This document shows, one piece after another, positions 1 through 13,000 of a stretch of DNA of 64,000 nucleotides. The notes beneath the pieces were generated by a model that had not been told where the DNA came from, did not search any database, and saw only the letters and a list, made by a program, of their open reading frames with translations. Each line of letters starts with the position of its first letter. The stretch's first letter is position 1. A program made the translations under genes and the position numbers. This DNA is from Micrasema longulum (Eukaryota; Arthropoda; Insecta; Trichoptera; Brachycentridae): contig JAGVSM010002739.1 in NCBI GenBank assembly GCA_022494885.1, forward strand, positions 186,001 through 250,000, read 5' to 3'.

Positions 1-195
1 TATAAGACGTATAAGTACATTATTATATTTCATAAAATAGTATCTAACCTATCCCCAAACCCCTTTGTTGAGTTAGGATACATCATAAGTGGAGCATACA
101 AATTGTTTTTTTTTTTAAATATATTAAAAAATCAAAACATAAACATCACTTGTATATCTCTATCTGGACATCACAACATATGCACCATATTACGA

Positions 196-204
<9 letters not shown>

Positions 205-230
<26 letters not shown>

Positions 231-465
231 TACCTTTCCGCACCTAATGATGCATAGGGCATTGCATTGGTACACTAATCGCAGCGTATCGCGATCATTT
301 TTTGTTATATGAAGATAAGATGATCAGTTTTACGCGTCAGGTACCCGTCCAGGGACTATGAAATATTCTTGTGTGAAAACACCCTTTTAAATAAATATTT
401 CAAATCAACCATATCGGGAATCCAACCTGAGACCTCTTGCTTGGTAGGCGAATGCGCTGAATTTG
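205..465 (-). repeat. tRNA-derived SINE, family B, with (ATC)n tail
   Basis: A decayed SINE read on the minus strand. The tRNA-like head lies near 415-465, where 'gagacctcttgcttggtagg' is the reverse complement of a head with B-box-like sequence. The body carries 'gatgcatagggcattgcatt', and the tail is a run of about ten ATC triplets at 205-230. The same body recurs at 22490-22745 (opposite strand), 39500-39745 and 52240-52490, which is why I call it an interspersed family. Nothing coding is convincing here. Confidence 0.7.
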
Positions 466-1462
466 ATTAGATATTTATGAAATAATTTACAGCAACATAT
501 CCCGTGTGTTTTATTCTTTATTTATTTAAAAAAATGTTTTGTCAATTTGAATTAAGTGAAAACATACTTTTTGAAGTTCTTGACTTTTGTCATTTTTTTC
601 CAGCAACCAGCTAGTTATGTTGAAATTTAAAAATATTTTTTTTTTATGTACCTTATTACACCATCTACCAACGTTCATTACTTGTCCGAATATCTTTCAT
701 AAAACAAATTGATGAACCGCCTTAGAGCACTGAATTGTCTTTCTACTGATGCATTTACAAATAATGGAAACATAAGCAATAAGCAGATGGCGATTTTTAT
801 ATTTGGGAACATTTATTCTCTTGGGCCGTTTTTATGGCTTACTAGTTTACCCCAGTAACTTTCGGCATCATCATAGACCATGTCAAGTAAAATCCAGTAT
901 AGCAAGAGGTCGCTTTTCTCCAAAGGTGGGAGGGGTACCTCTCTGGTGATGATATATTGTGTGGTTGCGGCGCAACTCAGAACAACAGCCGGCTATTAAC
1001 ATGCCCGCTCATGGGAGAAAGCTGCACTCCTGAGGACCTCATTGTGACAAACGACAGGGCGATATATGTCGCTGCATATTGGAGTGGCAGGATATAATCC
1101 AACCGGACACGCTAAGTAAGTAAGTATTGTCACATATTTTGGAACACTGGAAATCGCTTCAGCACAGGCATCAGTGAATTCATTTTGAATTGTTGATCTT
1201 CTGATAGATTTGCTTTAAAAAATATCGATTTCATTCATCACAATCGATGTTTTAATCACTCACCCCTCAAACTTTCAGCGATCGATAAATGAATAAATAG
1301 TAAAATGTTTAAATTCCTGAGTTTTCCTCGCATAGTGCCAATCCCCATAAAATCCCAAATTGAGTTAAGATACCCTGCAGTTTTGGAAATTCCACACAAA
1401 TTGGCAACATTTGACAACATAAATAATATTGTACTTTTGACAACGTTTGACGATCTAGTGTT
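466..1462. other. Gene-free stretch at left edge
   Basis: No coding exon was recognised. The part at about 895-1130 is less AT-rich than its surroundings and looks like a piece of an old mobile element, but I could not match a protein in any frame. It ends in a short (AAGT)n run. The remainder is plain AT-rich sequence. Confidence 0.4.
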
Positions 1463-1683
1463 ATGACTGGTAGTAGGGTGGTAGCAATACCTACTAGATC
1501 TAAAAGCCTTGGCAGTCAAAGCGCAGGGCAGAATCTGGTTAAAGATGCCGTAGCGAACGTTATGAATTCTATGGTAAGCCTTGTGTTTTTCATACATCTG
1601 CAAATATATTCCACTATTTTTCATCTGACAAACCGCAGCTCGTGTTTTTCTGCTTCAAATGTAGCAAATTGCTTTTAAAATAA
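1463..1683 (+). CDS. Candidate tiny two-exon gene, unrecognised (51 aa)
   Basis: An ATG at 1463 opens 37 codons (MTGSRVVAIPTRSKSLGSQS and on) that end at 1573 exactly before GTAAGC. A 65-nt intron with a pyrimidine-rich 3' part would end at the CAG at 1636-1638. The joined frame then runs 14 codons (LVFFCFKCSKLLLK) to a TAA at 1681-1683, directly followed by A/T-rich sequence with an AATAAA-like signal. Phase is kept across the junction. I do not recognise the product; FCFKC has two cysteines that could bind metal, but that is weak. It could equally be chance open frame or a fragment of an older gene. There is no homology support, so confidence is low. Confidence 0.2.
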
Positions 1684-1741
1684 AGTAAAATTAGTACGTA
1701 AACTATTCCTGCCTATCTAAGAAAGATTTTGGCATACAAAA

Positions 1742-1804
1742 ATGGTTTGTAAGTGCTGTGTTCCCAATTGCAAAGGAAATTATATTTATTTTATTTTTAT
1801 TTAT
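1742..1804 (+). pseudogene. THAP-like N-terminal fragment cut by a retrotransposon
   Basis: The frame from ATG 1742 reads MVCKCCVPNCKGNY, which resembles the start of a THAP zinc finger (C-x2-4-C near the N-terminus, followed by N/K-rich residues). After 14 codons the sequence passes into the T-rich 3' end of a minus-strand non-LTR retrotransposon and stops at a TAG. No continuation of the domain was found on the far side of the insertion. The resemblance is short and may be chance. Confidence 0.25.
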
Positions 1805-2375
1805 TAGACTTTTTGTACAAAACGTTAATTGTTTTATTGGCGGGCTTATTGCCAAATGGCAATTTCTTTCAACCAACCGATACAATAAAAGTTTTATTTT
1901 TATAATTTAAGTTACAAAACATATTCAGTAGAAAATAAAACTAAAAAATCTAAAAATATAGAATATATAAAATAAATTTATAAATGTAGAATATATTGAA
2001 TATTGAATAAATGTACAAAATACGTAAATCTATTTATCATCTAAATAAATCAATCAAAGGGAAAGGAGGGGAGATTAAGGAATAGATAGGAAATGTTTAT
2101 TCAGACGTGATTTAAACAGAGATACTGTAGTAACATCTTTAATGGTAGATGGGAGGTAATTTCTCAGTTGAGCCACATGGACACATTATGAGTAAGAGAA
2201 GAAAAATAAATTGTGGATGGGTATTAAGAGAGTGTCTTGAGAATAAGAACGAAGAGGTAAACCACGAACTGATAAGCGTTGAAATTTTTCACGGAAATAT
2301 ATTTATAAATCTTGTCCAAAGGTTTACACTTTCGTGTTTTCCACTGACTCGATTGTACGATTAAAATGGCTTTAA
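1785..2375 (-). mobile_element. CR1-like non-LTR retrotransposon, 3' end
   Basis: Read on the minus strand, this stretch matches the copy at 59125-59625 over several hundred bases, including the text 'ggcgggcttattgcc' and the run around 2125-2300. The better copy encodes the C-terminal tail of a reverse transcriptase (see 59125). Here the frame is interrupted. The left side ends in a T-rich tract, consistent with the 3' tail of an element inserted on the minus strand. Confidence 0.65.
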
Positions 2376-2965
2376 TCTATACATTGCGGACATTTTACAC
2401 CGACTTATTACTCCAGGGTAAATATAAATATGTATTTAACATCGTTTTACTAAAAATCAACGCTAAATATTTGTCTCCTTAACAGAACCTCTTATGCTTT
2501 ATGATTATGTATTGTATGTACTTACATGATATTCATCATTCAACACGTATTATGAATTTATTGGTTTATTTACCGTGTTTGTTGTTTATTTGTCATATGT
2601 GAATATGTATGGTTTGAATAAATGTTTAGTGAACAATCCTCAAAACAAAATGTCCAATGGTACACATTCTGTACAGGCGGGTTTAAAAAAAATAAATTAT
2701 CTTTATGAATTACAGGTATTTATTATTTGAAAAATATACATATTTAAATACACAGATCTTCAGTTACCTTTGTGTCAGAATTTTTCAAAGACCATTAAGT
2801 AAACTGTTTATAACCTAAACATTTTTGACGTTACCAAACGGCAAAAAATGGTTTTCATCAATTCAGTATCTAGGCCTTGAATCTAGGTTGTGCTGGAGGT
2901 ATTAGGTATTGGTTTGACAAATAGTTTGACAACCTCTGAATTTCTAAATCGAGTATAGTCAATAC
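2376..2965. other. Gene-free AT-rich stretch
   Basis: No exon, RNA gene or clear repeat end was recognised in this stretch between the retrotransposon tail and the inverted-repeat element. Confidence 0.4.
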
Positions 2966-3400
2966 CTAGGAGAACCCGGGGCGGAAAGGGATAGCTAAGC
3001 TTCGATTGCAATTTGTGAGAGTTTGAAATGAATAACATAATTATTTGTCATTTTGTACATTTATTTACTTATTTATCTACAAAAAAACAAGTGGTTGACT
3101 TCCCGAAATACATAATTACTGTAAAAAAATTGTGTTTAAAAAAGGGGAAATTTCCCATTCTGCCCCACCCCGGGGCACAATGGGAAATGAACCCTGGACC
3201 CAAAAAGGTACTCGTCCCAATTATACAATATAATAAAATATTTTTTTTGCAATTTTTTTGTAGCAACCGTTTCATATAGCGCAGCGCAGTAAACTGACTG
3301 TTGTGCGCGAAGTTCACGCATCTATGTCGTACTTAGCGAATCTCCTGCCCATTTCCCGTTCCGCCCCGGTGCCCCGTTCCACCCTGGGTTCCCCTACATT
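2966..3400. repeat. Inverted-repeat (MITE-like) element
   Basis: The left end 'ctaggagaacccggggcgg' at about 2967 and the reverse complement of the right end near 3376-3400 ('gtaggggaacccagggtgg') match at about 21 of 25 positions. Further C/G-rich blocks of the type ccccggggc lie inside. The element is a non-coding repeat about 2.2-2.7 kb upstream of the second SCOT exon region and about 0.7 kb before the SCOT start. Its exact ends and target duplication are not resolved. Confidence 0.5.
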
Positions 3401-3544
3401 TAGTCGGTGTTGGTATAGTGCTGGTATTTGTAAACAATAACTTATTACCAGTTATCCATAATTACATTGATGTGATATCTTTTTAAATAAACATATTACA
3501 ACATTGATGAAGAAGATTTTAGAGATGGGAATATAGTTTAGTCT

Positions 3545-3790
3545 AGTCTAGGTATCAACAAAGCTTATGACCCGTCATTGCCTGGTTTAAGTGGCCACTG
3601 TACACATTGTGTAACATTCGCTATTCTGCCCATATTGCATAAGCTCTTTAGATGCCTAGACTTCTATTTTCCCTTATTTTAAATGTTCTTAATCTCTTTT
3701 GTAATAAATTTATTTTAACAGCTCTCTAGGAAGTTGAATCCAGTTCTTGTCTACAAAAATTTGGACAAACTCAAAATATTTTTATTGTCA
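3545..3790 (+). repeat. Interspersed hairpin repeat, family G
   Basis: A copy of a family that recurs at 16285-16405, 38640-38800, 39285-39440, 40815-40965, 57490-57580, 58685-58905 and 62930-63000. Shared text includes 'gatgcctagacttctat', 'tttaagtggccac' and 'ctaggaagttgaatccag'. Copies occur in both orientations, and internal inverted blocks (gttgcaacagaga and its complement) suggest a hairpin-type non-autonomous DNA element. No coding frame. Confidence 0.65.
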
Positions 3791-4085
3791 TTTTTAGACC
3801 ATGCTAATATTTATATTATTAAAAATATGTCTTATCTAAAATTTGCATTTTTATTTCGCTTCCTGAATTTTTTATTTGAAAAGATTTTTTGACTTTGAAT
3901 TTCCCGCAAAAAGGCTTTTAAGGCGATTGTAGCGCCGCGCCGCTAGACGGTACTGCATATCTGTCAAAATTATGTTACAGAACCGTTGTTCTAAATGTCG
4001 CACCTGTCTTCTGTCTTGTACTAAAATGTATAATCTGTGAATTTGACGTTGAGCGGTGACGTTTCTCAGCTCTATTTAGTTAAAA

Positions 4086-7000
4086 ATGGCTGCTTTATCG
4101 TTTGGTCGTTTCGCTATTCGGCGTAATTGTTTTGATAAGAGATATGACAGTTTTTTTAAGGTATTGTGTATAAATTAGCACTTAACTTTTTATATTACTG
4201 CGTCATTTATTTTTTCTCATATATACTGTATTTTATGTAATAAATGTATTTCATGTTTTTATCAGGTTATAAACTTCATATATTTCTTATTGCATAAATT
4301 CAAAGCATTTATCAAATAATTTACATTATTTTATATATAGGTTTGTTAGATACAGGTGTAATTTGTATTATTTAGAGTAAAAAATACGCCCAATATATTA
4401 AAAACTATATGATAACAGAATATACAACTTTAACAAATGAAATAATAAAGTGCGTCTTTTTTATTACATTATTAAATTGGTTTTATTAAAAACTCAAGTG
4501 TGCTTTTTCAGATCGTATCTTGCAGTTATAGCACAAATAAATGTGGTAAATTGTATAACAGTGCTTTAGAAGCTATCTGTGATGTAAAAGATGGTTCTAA
4601 AGTCCTGGTGGGGGGCTTTGGATTATGTGGAATACCTGAGAACTTAATATCTGCCATGTTAAAGCATGGTGCGAAAGATCTGACTGTTGTATCTAATAAC
4701 GCAGGTAATAAATAATACTTATAATGAACTCCTTTTAACAATACAAACCATTTTTTATTTAAATCAGCATAATATACTTAATTTTATTGACATTGTATAT
4801 AATTATGTTAAGGGTCTACTCCAAAGCGAGACCATGTAGTGAATCAAGCATCTTACATTGGTAGTAAAGTAACATAGTTTAAATATGAGTTGCATTTACA
4901 TTTAACCTGTTGAGGTTTATAATCTATTTTTATATCGGTCATAAAATTACATTTTCACACAAATGTCATTCAATTCATCCAAACAAATCAGATTTCTTGA
5001 GGCGAGAATGTTTCTAATGGGCACCAGGACTGTTTGAACTAATAAGAATCAATTTGTATTGAAAATATTGCATAATAAAATCGGGTTGTGGTCCTGTGGC
5101 TAGTGTCTCGGACTCACGGACCAATGGTCCGTGGTTCGAATCCCACTCTACTCTAACTTTATTTCCATTTTCTAATAGTGAGTTTTTTACAATTCATTTA
5201 AAATGGCCCTAAAAATGAAACATTTGGGTAAATCGTAAGAACGCAAATATTTCTTTAAAAAAAAAATAATAATGAAAATTTTATATAGGTATTATAAGTA
5301 TGACTAGTTTTATAAATACAAAATACATTTTTTCAGACGTGTTGTCAAAAATAAATACAGTAGAGTATATTTATATTTAAAGTAATAAATTGTTTGAGAA
5401 ATCTACATTAAAATATCCCGGGGCTCAACTTTTTCTTCTTCTTCCAAGTTGGTATCTCAATGCTAAGGATCGTGACTACCGTGAACACTTCTGATTAGTC
5501 TGTTCCACTCCAATCTGTCCTCAGCCCGACGAACCGACACATCAAATTTTAACCCCAAAGTCTCCTTTATTTGGTCAGTCCATCTATATGGAATTCTATC
5601 CCGGCTTCTCCTACCTTCAACTCGACCTGACATTATTGCCTTTTCTAGATTGTCTGGCTCACATCTAGCAATATGTCCAAATTAAGACAGTATCCTCCTC
5701 AGACACACCACCGACAGACGAGTTGTAATATGGAGCTCTTCCAGTATCGATGCATTCGTCCTTCTGGCTGTCCAAGGCACACCAGCCGCAGCCTTCTCCA
5801 ACACCACATCTCGAATGCATCGATCCTCTTCCTCTCTTAGGCACGCACTGTCCACGTTTCAGCTCTATAAAGGAAAATGGAGAATACCAGGGCTTCCATC
5901 AACCGTTGTGTTTATTGATATACCTCGATCTCGCCAAATCTTCTCCAAACGGTTCATTGCTTTTTTGGCCATTTGAATCCTGCAACCAATCTCAAGTCTG
6001 CAACTGCCGTTGTTGGAAATAAGCGAAACGGGATACACAAAGTCATCTATCAACTAGGTAACTTGAAAATCATCATTTGTGAGTTTTCTACTTAAAACAC
6101 ATTTTTTATCCTCCTCTCCACCACAGCCAGTTCAACCTGTTTCATTTAACTGTAAATACTTCTCAGCCTGTACGTTTTATTGCATTTTTATTCTAATAAC
6201 ATTTAAAAAATCTACAAATCTTGTAAATCATTTTTTTTAAACCATATAATTCATAAATTCAAGACCAAATTCCTTACTAAAAATTAATCATAGCCAATGA
6301 ATGAACTAGAGATACAAATGACACAAAAATTTGAAAATGCATTTAGTTCAGCGCTCTTCTCGTTTGCGAACTAGATGACCGAGATGTGAGAAACATGTCT
6401 AGTTCAATGTTTCCAACCTTGTCAGTAAGACCGGGGTTGTTCGCAAACTACATACCTCGAATAAAAAAGTGTCTGGTTGAAAATAATTTTGCCAGAAAAA
6501 CATGACTTTTATCTTGATTGGAATAGATCGGTTGATATCATTTTAACAAATTTAGATAACACAATCATTATCTATTAAATGTCTTGTTTATATTACTATA
6601 AAATTAACTTTGATTTAAAAAAAAAAAAAAACAAATTCAATCTTGATTTACAATACCTAATTTATTACTATATAATTTTATTCAAAATTATAAGCGTATA
6701 CCTATTTTTTTTATTATTTCACGTTTGTTATTTTACATTATATTTTAATTTAATGTCCTTTTGAATTATTAATTATAAAAATGTTAAATCCAACAAAAAG
6801 GATGAAAAAAATATTAAATTAATAATATTTATGAAAAAATAACAGATTGTAAATAAATATTTTTTCTGTCTTAAAACAGGGAAACTATCCTTAATTGGGC
6901 AGTTTAGATGTCTCACCACAAAAAAACAAAAAATATCTATGTTTACTTTTACTACTCATTAAACCTTTTGTATATATGACTAAATGTAAATTGCTGTTAT

Positions 7001-10000
7001 AAATATGTAACCATAAAAAATATTGAAAAATTAAAAAAAAGTTTTTTTGCCTAATGTAACCTATTTGAAATATTTATAGTATTTGTATGACTACAGATTC
7101 CATTACTTATTCCAGGAGTTGACAAATTCGGTTTAGGTTTATGGTTGAAGCAACGACAAATTAAGAGAATGATCGCTTCATATGTTGGAGAAAATGCAGA
7201 ATTTGAGAAACAGTATCTCGGCGGTGAACTCGAGGTCTGAACTCATTTTAATATTGTAATGTTTTTTTTTTCCATTTCTATTTATTTTATGAGTGAAATT
7301 CAGTACATAAGTAAATAATTACAAAAATATGAAGTGCAAAAATAAATTAAATGTTTATAATACATTTCCAATTGAAGTAAAAAGATTAACATATTGACAG
7401 CCACATGTCAATATATTTATGAAAATTTAATGTACATGCACAAAAATATTAATGACTAAACGGAATAGAGATTTCCATAATATTAACACAAAATAAACTA
7501 GCTGTGCCAATCAAAAAAATATTTTGCCTCAAACTGCATACGCTTCCATAACAAAATATTTAGCTCTTGATATTCAGGCTTTGCCAAGAATTTTTTTTTA
7601 AAGATTATGTCAAGCACAGGCTGCTTGGAAAGACCTATTATGGAATCATAGAGTATGTGCAAGACAATACAGCTTGGCAATAGATTTGTGTTTATTCGTT
7701 TGTTGGCTTGAATTTATTAATTTCTTAATTTGAATTTATTCATTGTTGAATCGCATTATATAGTTATAATTGTTTGACGTTTGCAGGAGATTCAATGAAT
7801 CCTATCGTCATGATCTTAGAACAACGATGGATGTGTGATAAATGCGACATTGACTTTGTTTTATATTTGTACTTTTAACTGTATATTGTAAAAGCCCTTT
7901 AGGCGTTTATTAAATAAATAAAGGCTTTTTATTCTAGGTTTAAAAAAAATAAAATATACATATATATATATATATATAACTGGCCTAAGTATCAAATGAT
8001 ATTCTTTTGTACTTGTTAAGTTTTGACATAAAGTGTCTGAAAAATTTTTAAACCTCTCATGTAATGTTGATGTATTGTTCTACAATCATGATGATATGTA
8101 AAAAAATAGTTCAGCAAATTATAAACAGTTTATTACATATAAAAACAAAATTGTATAAATAGTATTTCTCGTAATGTGCCTAGTAGACATAGTAATTTAA
8201 AAAGTTAAATTTTACTTTTTTTTCTTCCTATTTACTTAGGAAAAAATGCGGTAATGAGTTTTGATGCTGCCTTTATTTTTTAAATACTCACTTTTAAAAC
8301 AAAAAATATTGATAACAATCTTATATTTCAAACGGATTTATCTCCACTCAATTCCCTTTTTCAGGATTTATGTTTTCTCATTGTCCATTATGTTTTCTCA
8401 TTATGAAAAATATATTTTTTAAGCATGTTTAATTACAGGTCAAATATCATTTTTCAAGCGAGCGTTTTTAGCTTGAATTGGGATTTAATTGAGTTTGCGT
8501 CAACTTTGCTATTATCTTATCGCACAAAATTGTTGTTTATAAGACCATGTTAATGATATTATGAAATGTTATCACAAAAAAAAAACATTTTTACTTGTAT
8601 TGTGGATCGAGTACTTGTACTTGTTATTCTAAATTAGTAATGTGCATGATCGACTATTTTAGCCATAATTTACTATGTATTAGTTGATCAATCGGATATT
8701 CTCATCACCATTTATGAATTGTTCGGTTATATCCATCAATCGATTATTCTAATGAATGCACAAACCATTGTTGCGGCCTCCATGGTGTAGTGGTCAAGAC
8801 GCTTGACTCACATACTGAAGGTTCCGGGTTCGATTCCCGGTGAGAACACAAAAATGTAATGTGATTTTTCTTAAGCCTGGGTATTCTGTGATGTAACTCA
8901 CCACTGTAATTGGGCCTCCTGGCCTGTTGTGGTGCAAAAAAAATTAATAATAATAATATCACCGGCCTAACTTGTAAAACTCATAAATCCCAAAATTGCC
9001 TTATTTTTTAGGGGAGAGTAAAAACTGTTTTTACTTCAGTAGCGAATTGTAACAAAGTTTTATTTATAGTGTGTTTTTTTTAAATAACGCAACTCTGTCA
9101 GGATATACAATTTTTACACACATATAGATAATTTAAAGTCCTAACAAAAAATGCCATAATGTCATTTTTTACTATTAATATGTTTTAAGTTCATAGTGCG
9201 GGATATATAACTACTTTTAGATTTTACCCAAAATATTGCTTTTCCAGCTGGAGCTTACACCACAAGGAACTTTGGCGGAGCGTATCAGGGCTGGTGGAGC
9301 TGGAATTCCAGCATTTTTTACTCCCACTGCCTTTGGAACACTAGTTCATGAAGGGGGTACTCCCATCAAGTATTCAACTGATGGAAAAGTAATTCACTTA
9401 TATAATTTATTTTCAATAACTCTATTTACACCTCCGCAAGTTTTAAGATGCCAAACCACAACCAAAATAAATAAAACTTGAATCAAAAGAAATAATAACT
9501 TTGTGCTACGATTTATGATTTCAAATAGTATATTAGTAATTTCACTAATAGTATTTCAATACGTAGAGTATAAAATGCTCATTAAGTTTCAATAATTGTT
9601 TTGTTAAATTGCCTTAACATGATGTTTCCATTTAATCAGGTGGATATACCTAGTCAACCAAGACAAGCTCAGATTTTCAATGGTAAACCCTACATAATGG
9701 AAGAAGCTATTACGGGAGATTACGCGTTCATCAAGGCTTGGAAAGCAGATAAACATGGAAATCTAGTATTCAGATTAAGTGCCAGAAATTTCAATCCAGC
9801 AATGTGTAAAGCAGCTAAGATTACTGTTGCTGAAGTTGAAGAAATAGTTGATTGCATTGATCCAGATAATGTCCATGTTCCTGGAATATTTGTACACAGA
9901 TTAATAAAAGGTTTTTATCTTGAGTTACGTGTTTATAGAGTTACATTACATGCTAAGTATAATATATCAAAACATTTTCTTTCACTTTATACAAATGCTA

Positions 10001-13000
10001 TTTTTCCTTGTGGTTTATTTTTCTAGGAGAGAATTATGAAAAAAGAATTGAAAAACTCACAACATTAAAAGAAAAATCAAGTTCGGTGCAAACTCCAGTA
10101 ATGAAACTAAGGGAAAGAATAGCAAGAAGAGCGGCCGCAGAATTTAAAGAAGGAATGTACGCTAATTTAGGAATAGGTAAATCTTATATTTCTCTCAAAT
10201 TGTATATTCAGTTACACTTACATATAATTAGTACCTATGTATATAAATTCGATACTCTTATCTTACTGAGCAAATATAAACTCTCTTATCACATGGGATA
10301 ATTTTTATCTTCTTTGTCAACAAATAATTAATATATTTAATAACTTAATACATTTACGTAGTGTTGCTATGTTATATTGATATTATTTAAAAATAAGTTT
10401 TTTCTTAATAGTGTACAATTGAATCAAGTGTATTATTTATTTGTTATACAACCCTTAAGTCATAATTCCAAAATATATTAGATCTATCAAGAGAAATGGT
10501 CTTCTTCTTCTTCGATAGAGCCTTGTCGGCCTCCAACTCCGCCAATTTGCGACTTGTAGGCTCTGTGTTGCATAATTATTTACGTCGTCCTCCCACCTCG
10601 GCCTAGATCTTCTAATTCTTCTTCTACCCCCTGGATTCCCAGTCATGATTCTCTTAAGTACCCGTGTTAGAGTACTAATCGTTTTTTTATTTTAACCCCT
10701 TTAATCCCTTTAATTTTTTGCATAGAAAATCCCAAGCATTTCTAGTAAGAAACATTATTTTATTTTTTATATTATATTACATACACAAAATTACAATTTA
10801 TACAAAGTTGCTTTGACTAACTAACTAGGGTTATTTACCTCGTTCTAAGACAGTCAAAAAAATCTATAAAAAACAGTAACCAATATATAGAAACAATTAT
10901 AAAGGTAGTGTGGACGAAGTGAAAAACACAGTAAAAAATTTAGTAAAAACGTGGTAAAAAAATGTAGTAAAAACATAGAAATGAATGTAGTAAAAACATA
11001 GTAAAAAATATTTAAAAACCCACAAAATGTGTAGTAAAAACAGAATACATAGCAAGAAACATATTTAAAGTCATAATAAAAAATAAATATATGTGTACAG
11101 CAAAAAGCATATAAAAAAAACAGCAAAATACCGAGTAAAAAGAGAAAAAAAACATTGTGGAAAAACAAACTAAAAGGTGTAAAAAATAAATTTAAAAAAT
11201 AAATTTGTATATAGTAAACAAAACATTAAAAAATAAATAAATAGTAAAAACAGATTCTAAAGTTAGGAGGATCTTAAAAAATTCAATCAATAAAAAACTA
11301 AAAATATGTATTAACAATTCAAATTAAAACATGTGATGGCCATCTAACAGCCACCTTCAACCCCTCAGACTCTCTGCGAACAATTTGTCTGAGTAAAGTA
11401 GTCAGTAACTTTTTTAGCTTATGGCTCTTGCAACATTTTTATGGTTCTGCCATTATATTATATAGCTTTTGTCCTATGTAGGAGTATTGTCTCTGTGCTA
11501 AAGAAGTTCTAACCATTTGTTGGGAATTCAGATCGCTACTGGAACTTCAAGTCTTATAATGATAGGAAACTGATGGATGTATATCTCTGTCAATGTGAGT
11601 GACCACCACTGCTCTCAGTAAATATTGCTGTCTAATATCAAGCACTGCAAACTCCTTGGATAAAAAACTCTCTCATATCTGTAAGGCTTTTTCAGAATGG
11701 CGTTTATCAATGACTTTTGTGCTTTTGCTGCTGGGTCCAACTCTGTCTTGGTACAGCTACCCCAAGCAATTACACCGTATGTCATGATAGAATTTGCCAG
11801 TGCAAAGTAGGATTTTAAGTCCTTGGGTGTTAGTATATTCCTCGGAGGTAGAATGAAATGTATCATGCGTTTAATTTTACATGAAATTGTTTCAATATGC
11901 ATATCCCACCTAAAAAACCTATCAAATTTAATACCTAGGTATTTTATGTTTGTAACTGATTCTAACTGTACACTATTACAGTTGAACTCACCGTGGCATT
12001 GGTGCAGTCGTAAATCGTAATTGGTACGGGGTTGACCAGCTAAAGTTTTGCTAAAGCAAATATATTTAGTTTTTTTTTTAATTCAGAGTATTAATCTTAG
12101 TAATCTCAGTTAATACCTTTGAATTTTGGTTAATCGAGTTAAATCAGCAAGTTTACAAAACATCACCAAACATTTATATCTTGAAATTCTGAAAGTTTCA
12201 AAACAAAACTTGTATACAACAAAAAAACTTTAAGGCTGATGATTGGCCGATATAAAGGGATTAAAAGGGCTAAGCCTTAATTTTCTAATACTTATCAGAA
12301 ATGCTTCAGTATTACTGTGTTTTAAAACATATCATTCTGATGGTCCGGGCCTTCATGCTATCTTTTATAATTGCTTATCATCATATTAGGGGCCATTATA
12401 AAAACCTTCATACTGTTTATAAATTCTATTATTATGATTACAGGAATGCCGATGCTCGCAAGCAACTTCATTCCACCAAATGTAAATATTTTCCTCCAGT
12501 CAGAAAATGGCATCCTCGGCCTTGGGCCATTCCCTACTAAAGAAAACGTAGATCCTGATCTCATCAATGCAGGAAAGGAAACTGTTACTATTCTACCAGG
12601 TCAGTTATGTAATAGAAAAACATTTTAAATATTATATTTTTTTAATACATAATATGTACACATAATTCTTATCAATGAGTATCATTTTAATATAAATATT
12701 ATTTTTTAGGTTCTTCGTTTTTCAGTTCTGATGATAGTTTTGCCATGATTCGCGGAGGTCATATTGACCTCACAATACTCGGTGGCATGGAAGTATCTCA
12801 ATATGGAGATCTCGCTAACTGGCTTGTCCCTGTAAGATATTTATTTATCAATATAAAAGCGTAATATATTTTATTTTTTATAGCTCCTGTACATTAATTT
12901 TTACAAAATATGTAAATAACAGTAAAAAAAAAACACAAACAATAATATTTTAAAAAACCTAAACAATTACATTTTATTTTGGTCCAATGTGTTGTAGAAA

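Noticed and set aside
5090..5160. tRNA gene suggested by a B box and CCA-like end
   Set aside because: At least four dispersed copies with the same flanking body exist in the window, so it is SINE family A.
8771..8846. tRNA gene suggested by A and B boxes
   Set aside because: It is followed by a SINE body and an AAT-repeat tail, and I could not fold a clean acceptor stem or anticodon arm. It is a SINE head.
10854..11168. 104-aa frame on the minus strand with many F, Y and L residues
   Set aside because: It results from A-rich 'gtaaaaac' repeats on the plus strand and has no domain, only biased composition.
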